From the NCBI GenBank assembly GCA_019352125.1, contig JABBNV010000105.1, positions 1 to 8,615 on the forward strand: a stretch of 8,615 nucleotides of DNA, written 5' to 3'. Below, piece after piece: positions 6,181 to 8,615 of this stretch. The notes under the pieces were generated by a model. The model made no database searches, was not told the origin of the DNA, and was given only the letters and a program-made list of their open reading frames with translations. The translations under genes and the position numbers were made by a program. The DNA comes from Acidobacteriota bacterium (GTDB lineage Bacteria > Actinomycetota > Actinomycetes > Actinomycetales > Micrococcaceae). The first letter of the stretch is position 1. Each line of letters opens with the position of its first letter.

Positions 6181-7035
6181 CTAGGCTACGTTCATTTCGT
6201 TCGGGTGCGGGCCAACGCGGCCGGACTCAGAATCCAGGGCGTCAATGGCAGCCATGTCTGCATCGCTGAGTTCGAAGCCAAACACATCAAAGTTGGACTC
6301 AATACGTTCCGGAGTGACGGACTTGGGGATCACGATGTTCCCTAGCTGCAGGTGCCACCGCAAAATAACCTGAGCAGGCGTGCGGCCCAGGGATTCTGCA
6401 ATCTTCACGACTGCCGCGTCTTCGAGGAGGTTGCCCTGAGCTAGCGGGGACCAGGCCTCTGTATGGATGCCGTGGGCCGTGTTGAACTCGCGGACTGTGC
6501 GCTGTGAGAAACGCGGGTGTAGTTCCACCTGGTTGACCGCCGGCACCGTGCCGCCCTGATCGATAATGCGCTGCAGGTGCTCCGGCTCAAAGTTGGAAAC
6601 ACCAATGGCCTTTGCTCGGCCGGATGCCTTGATTTCTTCGAAGGCGCGCCATGTGTCCAGGTACAGGTTCCGTTCTGGAGTGGACCAGTGAATGAGGTAC
6701 AAATCAACGTAGTCAAGGTCCAACTTGGCCAGGCTCTCGTCAAACGCTGCGAGCGTCTTATCGTAGCCCTGCTCGGAATTCCACAACTTGGTAGTGATAA
6801 ACAGCTCGGAGCGGTCCGTCCCGGTTTCTTTGAGGAACTCGGCAATGGCGCGGCCGGTGCCCTCCTCATTGCCGTAAATGGCGGCGGTGTCAATGCTGCG
6901 GTAACCAGCGCCCAGCGCGTGAGCAACTGCCTCTGCAGCCTGATCGTTGGGCACCTGCCAGACACCAAAGCCCAATTGCGGCATAGAAATTCCAGTGTTC
7001 AGGGTGACGGTGGGGGCCAATGAAGTCGTGCTCAT
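6181..7035 (-). CDS. Aldo/keto reductase (2,5-diketo-D-gluconate reductase-like, AKR5 type)
   Basis: A 284-residue NADPH-dependent carbonyl reductase with a TIM-barrel fold, cytosolic. The catalytic tetrad is complete: Asp49 in [14 protein letters not shown], Tyr54, Lys83 in ITTKLWN and His116 in YLIHW. The signatures [18 protein letters not shown] and the NADPH-binding [13 protein letters not shown] are all present. I chose the ATG at 7035, giving [10 protein letters not shown], because a strong GAAGGAG sits 6 nt upstream. The open frame extends 13 codons further, but that part has no family similarity and covers the Shine-Dalgarno. The gene lies 63 nt after corA and 4 nt before the SDR gene, so it pairs with the SDR. 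Members reduce many aldehydes, keto acids and ketones; the physiological substrate cannot be deduced. A role in the polyketide pathway is possible only by position. Confidence 0.93.
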   Translation of the reverse strand: MSTTSLAPTVTLNTGISMPQLGFGVWQVPNDQAAEAVAHALGAGYRSIDTAAIYGNEEGTGRAIAEFLKETGTDRSELFITTKLWNSEQGYDKTLAAFDESLAKLDLDYVDLYLIHWSTPERNLYLDTWRAFEEIKASGRAKAIGVSNFEPEHLQRIIDQGGTVPAVNQVELHPRFSQRTVREFNTAHGIHTEAWSPLAQGNLLEDAAVVKIAESLGRTPAQVILRWHLQLGNIVIPKSVTPERIESNFDVFGFELSDADMAAIDALDSESGRVGPHPNEMNVA

Positions 7036-7047
7036 AGAATGCTCCTT
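7036..7047 (-). promoter_or_regulatory. Strong Shine-Dalgarno that fixes the aldo/keto reductase start
   Basis: The minus strand reads GAAGGAG followed by 6 nt (CATTCT) and the ATG at 7035. This is the best ribosome-binding site in the window together with that of the atypical SDR gene. It rules out the longer open frame beginning at 7074. It abuts the right arm of an inverted repeat. Confidence 0.85.
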
Positions 7048-7079
7048 CGGGGTTGTGCTTACTCTTTGCGGCAACCCCG
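7048..7079. repeat. Inverted repeat CGGGGTTG / CAACCCCG next to the aldo/keto reductase RBS
   Basis: Eight-base perfect arms at 7048-7055 and 7072-7079 flank a 16-base centre. It lies in the 63-nt gap between corA and the aldo/keto reductase gene; on the transcribed strand the second arm runs straight into AAGGAG. There is no U-tract, so it is not a classical terminator. It could be an operator for a dimeric repressor or an RNA stem affecting ribosome access. Confidence 0.45.
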
Positions 7080-7098
7080 GGCGTGCAGGTCCTATTCC

Positions 7099-8094
7099 CT
7101 AGAGCCACTTGTTGCGCTTGAAAATCATGTAGATCGTGGCCCCAAGAACAATCATCAGTCCGACGGCCATTGGGTAACCCCAGGCCCAATGTAGTTCCGG
7201 CATATTGACGAAGTTCATCCCATACAGCGACGCCACAAAGGACGGCGCAAAGAAGATTGCCGCCCATGAAGAAATCTTCTTGACTTCTTCGTTCTGTAAA
7301 GCGCTGGCGGCGTTCTGCCGATTGGCCGTGAGCGTGCCATCAACCGTCAGCGCATTTTGGAGCAGTTGTCGGAAGGAATCCACGCGGGCGGTGACGTTTT
7401 GCACGTGGTCTGCCACGTCGCGCAGGTATCGCTGCGTTTCAATATCCACATGGTATTTCTCGGAGCCACTGGCCAGCTGCGCCATCATGGCTTCCAAAGG
7501 GTGCACAGCCCGCTGGAATTGGATGACTTCACGCGAGAGTTGATAAATGCGGCGAGACACGTTCGGATCGCCCGCGAAGAGTTGATCCTCGATTTCGTCG
7601 ATGTCATTCTCAAGGCCGGCTACTACCGGGGCGTAGTCATCCACCACCTGGTCCAGGAGCGCATAGAGCACCGCTTCGGGTCCTTGGGCCAGCAGCTCTG
7701 GTTGGTTTTCCAGCCGGTGCCGCGTCCGTGCGACGCCGGGCGTCTCCGCGTGGCGGACAGTGATCACGAAGTCTTCGCCCGTAAAGATGTGCAATTCGCC
7801 GAATTCAACCACTTCTTCGGAGTCCAGGTACCTCGCGGGGCGCAGCACTGTGAAGAGGTTGTTGTCATAGCGCTCCATCTTGGGCCGCTGGTGCGCGCTA
7901 ATGGCATCTTCAACAGCCAAGGGGTGTAGCCCAAACTCCTCCGCAACCGAGGCCATCTCGCCCGCCGTCGGCCTATAGAGGCCAATCCACGCCATCCCGC
8001 CGCGCTCGGCCAACGTCTCATAGGTTTGCTGCAGGCTGGTTGGATCCGCGCTGCGAATACCGCCTACGTAGACTGCGTTATCAATGATGGTCAC
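7099..8094 (-). CDS. corA: CorA-family divalent cation (Mg2+/Co2+) transport protein
   Basis: A 331-residue membrane channel subunit; CorA assembles as a pentamer and lets Mg2+ (also Co2+/Ni2+) enter along the membrane potential. The long cytoplasmic N-terminal domain (about 1-270) ends in the helical funnel (LLDQVVDDYAPVV onward, about 146-270). The first membrane helix (about 274-291) ends in the signature YGMNF (291-295). A short periplasmic loop NMPELHW and the second helix (about 307-325) follow, and the basic tail KRNKWL closes the protein, the standard 2-TM-GMN layout. The start is GTG at 8094: an in-frame TGA lies directly before it, so no longer start exists. No Shine-Dalgarno is seen, but AATAAT lies 7 nt before the GTG, suggesting a leaderless transcript. 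It follows the Lrp-type gene by 37 nt. Confidence 0.93.
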   Translation of the reverse strand: MTIIDNAVYVGGIRSADPTSLQQTYETLAERGGMAWIGLYRPTAGEMASVAEEFGLHPLAVEDAISAHQRPKMERYDNNLFTVLRPARYLDSEEVVEFGELHIFTGEDFVITVRHAETPGVARTRHRLENQPELLAQGPEAVLYALLDQVVDDYAPVVAGLENDIDEIEDQLFAGDPNVSRRIYQLSREVIQFQRAVHPLEAMMAQLASGSEKYHVDIETQRYLRDVADHVQNVTARVDSFRQLLQNALTVDGTLTANRQNAASALQNEEVKKISSWAAIFFAPSFVASLYGMNFVNMPELHWAWGYPMAVGLMIVLGATIYMIFKRNKWL

Positions 8095-8107
8095 TCACGC
8101 CATTATT
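8095..8107 (-). promoter_or_regulatory. Putative leaderless -10 element of corA
   Basis: AATAAT (minus strand 8107-8102, 5 of 6 matches to TATAAT) lies 7 nt before the GTG start, at the distance expected if transcription begins at the start codon. There is no convincing -35 element (only TTTCCC-like sequence) and no Shine-Dalgarno. The heptamer ATAATGG is shared with the element before the polyketide synthase gene. Confidence 0.35.
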
Positions 8108-8131
8108 CCCGGCAGATGTGGGAAGGGAAAT

Positions 8132-8608
8132 CTATTGCTCCGTGTCCTCGATAGCTCCCAGCAATGGACGAACGCGATACGGAATATGTTCATGCAAAGC
8201 CAGCGAAGTTTCGGTGCGAATGACGCCCTTGATGCGCAGCACGGCTCGCAGGGCATTTTGCAGGTGATGTACGTCCGTGGCCGCCATGCGGCACCACACG
8301 TCGCCCCGACCGGAGATCTCATAGACCTCAAGCACCTGCGGCTGCCGTCGCAGAGCCGCGATGACGCCGTCCAACTCCCGGTGGTTGACTTCAATGGTGA
8401 CAAAGGCGACGACGTCGTAATCAAGCGCCGCTAGATCTACCTCACGTCCACCTTGGCGAAGGGCGCCCAACCGGCTCAGCCTGCGCATCCGCGATTGCAC
8501 AGTATTTCTGGCTGCCCCCAAACGTTCACTGAGTTCGCCTATTTGCGCTCGCGGGTCGGCCACCAACTCCAGCAGTAATTTCAGGTCGAGGGCATCTAGA
8601 TTGCTCAT
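8132..8608 (-). CDS. Lrp/AsnC-family transcriptional regulator
   Basis: A 158-residue DNA-binding protein of the feast/famine (Lrp/AsnC) family, which usually forms dimers to octamers and responds to amino acids or related small ligands. The N-terminal winged helix-turn-helix spans about 1-52 (LDALDLKLLLELVADPRAQ, then IGELSERLGAARNTVQSRMRR). The C-terminal ligand-binding RAM domain spans about 65-145, with the conserved ISGRGDVW turn (98-105). Length is normal. The ATG at 8608 is only 7 bases from the window edge, so its ribosome-binding site and promoter cannot be judged. It lies upstream of corA on the same strand with a 37-nt gap and could be cotranscribed. Divergent targets, which Lrp-type genes often control, would lie outside the window. 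It could regulate the downstream genes, but nothing in the sequence proves this. Confidence 0.92.
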   Translation of the reverse strand: MSNLDALDLKLLLELVADPRAQIGELSERLGAARNTVQSRMRRLSRLGALRQGGREVDLAALDYDVVAFVTIEVNHRELDGVIAALRRQPQVLEVYEISGRGDVWCRMAATDVHHLQNALRAVLRIKGVIRTETSLALHEHIPYRVRPLLGAIEDTEQ

Positions 8609-8615
8609 ATTCTGC

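Noticed and set aside
7036..7074. Upstream in-frame extension of the aldo/keto reductase (13 extra codons)
   Set aside because: The extension would cover the strong GAAGGAG site, has no family similarity and contains the inverted repeat; the ATG at 7035 is far better placed.
7048..7079. Inverted repeat as a rho-independent terminator of corA
   Set aside because: The arms are only 8 bp, the loop is 16 nt and no U-tract follows; the second arm runs into a Shine-Dalgarno. A regulatory role fits better.
7357..7929. 190-codon plus-strand open frame
   Set aside because: It is antisense to corA, whose cytoplasmic domain is clearly coding; no family features or ribosome-binding site are seen.

Overview
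The window reads as chromosomal DNA of a high-GC Gram-positive actinobacterium. An Arthrobacter-like member of the Micrococcaceae is my best guess, from the GC-rich codon use, the protein styles (CorA, uracil-DNA glycosylase-like and type III polyketide synthase variants typical of that group) and start sites without Shine-Dalgarno sequences. The genus is inferred, not shown. No transposase, integrase, tRNA, rRNA or CRISPR array is visible.

Layout: positions 1-780 on the plus strand hold the remains of a mannitol dehydrogenase/fructuronate reductase family gene, broken by frameshifts, a stop codon and a large internal deletion. A perfect 15-bp hairpin at 796-826 separates it from eight intact genes, all on the minus strand. 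In transcription order (right to left) these are: an Lrp/AsnC-type regulator (8608-8132); a CorA-type divalent-cation transporter (8094-7099); an aldo/keto reductase (7035-6181); a classical short-chain dehydrogenase (6176-5262); a type III polyketide synthase (5217-4078); a class I SAM methyltransferase (4081-3356); an FAD-dependent aromatic-type monooxygenase (3363-2221); an atypical NAD(P)-binding SDR (2185-1520); and a uracil-DNA glycosylase superfamily protein (1462-827).

The core is the polyketide synthase-methyltransferase-monooxygenase trio, joined by 4-nt and 8-nt overlaps and therefore almost certainly one translationally coupled unit. By family logic the synthase condenses malonyl-CoA on an acyl starter to give an alkylresorcinol or alkylpyrone. 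The methyltransferase and flavin hydroxylase would then decorate the ring, possibly giving a methylated phenolic lipid or quinone, as the srsABC operon does in Streptomyces griseus. The flanking SDR and aldo/keto reductase genes are packed close enough to share a transcript and could supply redox tailoring, but their link to the pathway is only positional. The synthase gene has no Shine-Dalgarno sequence but has a good -10 element 5 nt before its ATG. It may therefore start its own leaderless transcript, and the same arrangement appears in front of corA.

All gaps between genes are shorter than 100 bases. Those holding anything notable are annotated as promoter, RBS or inverted-repeat features.
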